Below, one piece after another: positions 21,332 to 22,465 of a stretch of 22,465 bases of DNA. Where the stretch lies: positions 1 to 22,465 of the forward strand of contig JAUQWT010000328.1 of the NCBI GenBank assembly GCA_030835005.1. The letters are read 5' to 3'. The notes under the pieces were generated by a model. The model had not been told where the DNA came from. It did not search any database and saw nothing but the letters and a program-made list of their open reading frames with translations. Source of the DNA: Ignavibacteria bacterium. GTDB lineage: Bacteria; Bacteroidota; Ignavibacteria; Tepidaquicellales; OLB5. The position numbers and the translations under genes are program-made. Every line of letters begins with the position of its first letter. The first letter of the stretch is position 1.

Positions 21332-22465
21332 TTGTTTAAAAAATACATTGCATACATAAATGGTTTATTTAAAAGCCGTGCTTCCGTCATCGGTTCGCTT
21401 GTCGTTTTCAAAATCGCATTCCAGATCATTGTTATACAAAGCGGATTGCGCTGGCTGACGGCAGATGATTACAGCCGCACAGTCATTTCATGGGATTGGC
21501 TCCGGGATCCGAGGGTTTATTCAGGGGTATGGCTAAGCTCTCACTTCTGGCTGAACGGAATGTTCATCTGGCTGTTTAAAGATCTTACTCTGGCTCCCGT
21601 TATTGCAAGCACAGCATTTTCAATTCTAACTCTGGTGTACCTTTATCTCCTCTTCGAAAAGATATTCACGCGCCAGGTTGCAGTGATATCCTGTCTCATA
21701 TATGCTGTCTTCCCGTTCCAGGTGTGGCTTAGCACATCTGCTATGCCCGAAACTCCTTTTTTCTTTTTCGTTACGGCTGGAATATATTATTTCATCCGTT
21801 GGGAATCCATGATGCAGCTGCATTCTGAAAAAAATTCCGGGCTGTACCTGATCATATCTGCTCTGTGTTTTGCCTTCGCTAATATGCTTCGCTATGAAGG
21901 CTGGTTCTTCACAATGACTTTCGTAATAATTACCGCCATTATTTCCTTCAGAAGATACCGGCTCCGCAAAATACTCTTTGTCAATTTCTGGCTGGCAATG
22001 ATATCATCTGTATCAATTCTTTGGTGGCTGTGGCAAAACTACCATGATTACGGTGATGCATTTTTCTTCATTAAAGAAACCACCAAGATCTATGCAGGTT
22101 TAAGCAGTGCGGGATTTCTGCAGCGGAGTATTCAATACCCTTTTTTCATTTTCTACATTGCGCCACTTACTACAGTGCTTGGCCTGTGGAAAATTGTGCA
22201 AACTATCCGCAAAAAACCAAAGGGATTCATCGGGAATTTCTCTTTAATGCGCGTATTTCTGCTCTTCAATCTTGTTGAGCTTCTTCTGCTCATGTTCAGC
22301 GGAATAGTGGGCTCCGGCGGCACTAATATGATCTCGCGATACATTGTCCTTAATGCAATACTATTCTTTCCCTTTGCTATATGGCAGCTGGCGGATCTCA
22401 GGAAGTATATTCTGATTGGCGGTGCAATAATTCTAATTGTAGTCAACATGGTATGGAGCTTCTAC
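21332..22465 (+). CDS. GT39-like polytopic membrane glycosyltransferase, C-terminus cut by window edge
   Basis: The frame is open from TTG at 21332 to the last base: 378 codons without a stop. A TGA at 21296-21298 bounds it upstream, and no ATG or GTG lies between. The protein has about eight or more hydrophobic helices. The first external loop carries WLTADDYSRTVISWDWLRDP, with the paired acidic residues expected in GT-C glycosyltransferases of the GT39/ArnT/PMT group, followed by a Trp-rich amphipathic part. Such enzymes take a sugar from a polyprenyl-phosphate carrier on the outer side of the inner membrane and add it to lipid, polysaccharide or protein. The acceptor is unknown. It starts 53 nt after the cNMP-binding gene. 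Confidence 0.75.
   Translation, partial: MFKKYIAYINGLFKSRASVIGSLVVFKIAFQIIVIQSGLRWLTADDYSRTVISWDWLRDPRVYSGVWLSSHFWLNGMFIWLFKDLTLAPVIASTAFSILTLVYLYLLFEKIFTRQVAVISCLIYAVFPFQVWLSTSAMPETPFFFFVTAGIYYFIRWESMMQLHSEKNSGLYLIISALCFAFANMLRYEGWFFTMTFVIITAIISFRRYRLRKILFVNFWLAMISSVSILWWLWQNYHDYGDAFFFIKETTKIYAGLSSAGFLQRSIQYPFFIFYIAPLTTVLGLWKIVQTIRKKPKGFIGNFSLMRVFLLFNLVELLLLMFSGIVGSGGTNMISRYIVLNAILFFPFAIWQLADLRKYILIGGAIILIVVNMVWSFY

Overview
The window looks like a chromosomal segment from a non-photosynthetic member of the Bacteroidota/Chlorobi/Ignavibacteria group. The best evidence is three secreted proteins ending in a type IX secretion (T9SS) C-terminal domain of the SQNYPNPFNP...KMLLVK type, which is typical of Ignavibacteria-like genomes. 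Start codons with poor or absent Shine-Dalgarno sites and histidine kinases of the Bacteroidota style agree with this. The genus cannot be told from the sequence.

Positions 1-8870 are all minus strand and encode a surface/secretome island. From right to left it holds a 14-repeat YCF48/BNR propeller protein with a T9SS tail, a lipoprotein, a 7-repeat YCF48/BNR protein with a T9SS tail, an 8-repeat SBBP propeller protein with a T9SS tail, a small protein with one BNR-like repeat and a degenerate sorting domain, a possible 62-residue ORF, and a second lipoprotein paralogous to the first that runs off the left edge. Three of these genes share a nearly identical upstream element: TTGACA, 17 bp, extended -10 TGCTATTAT, overlapped by a 9-bp inverted repeat. 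I read it as a shared promoter/operator. The long gaps also hold two copies of a diverged ~130-bp intergenic element and a dispersed repeat.

Positions 9227-15818 are plus strand and form a carotenoid operon: acyltransferase (CruD-like), family-2 glycosyltransferase (CruC-like), exported SRPBCC protein, CruF-type 1,2-hydratase, split lycopene cyclase CrtYc + CrtYd, phytoene desaturase CrtI and phytoene synthase CrtB. Together these could take geranylgeranyl diphosphate to phytoene, lycopene and a cyclised carotene with a hydrated psi end, which is then glycosylated and acylated. No aromatase, ketolase or 3',4'-desaturase is present. GC-rich dispersed repeats sit in three of the operon's gaps, and one abuts the 5' end of the glycosyltransferase gene.

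Positions 16178-22465 are plus strand: an outer-membrane beta-barrel-like protein overlapping a CHASE4/HisKA_2 sensor kinase, a SAM methyltransferase followed by a second membrane histidine kinase, a lone cyclic-nucleotide-binding domain protein, and a GT39-like membrane glycosyltransferase cut by the right edge. No rRNA, tRNA, CRISPR array, transposase or phage gene was seen.
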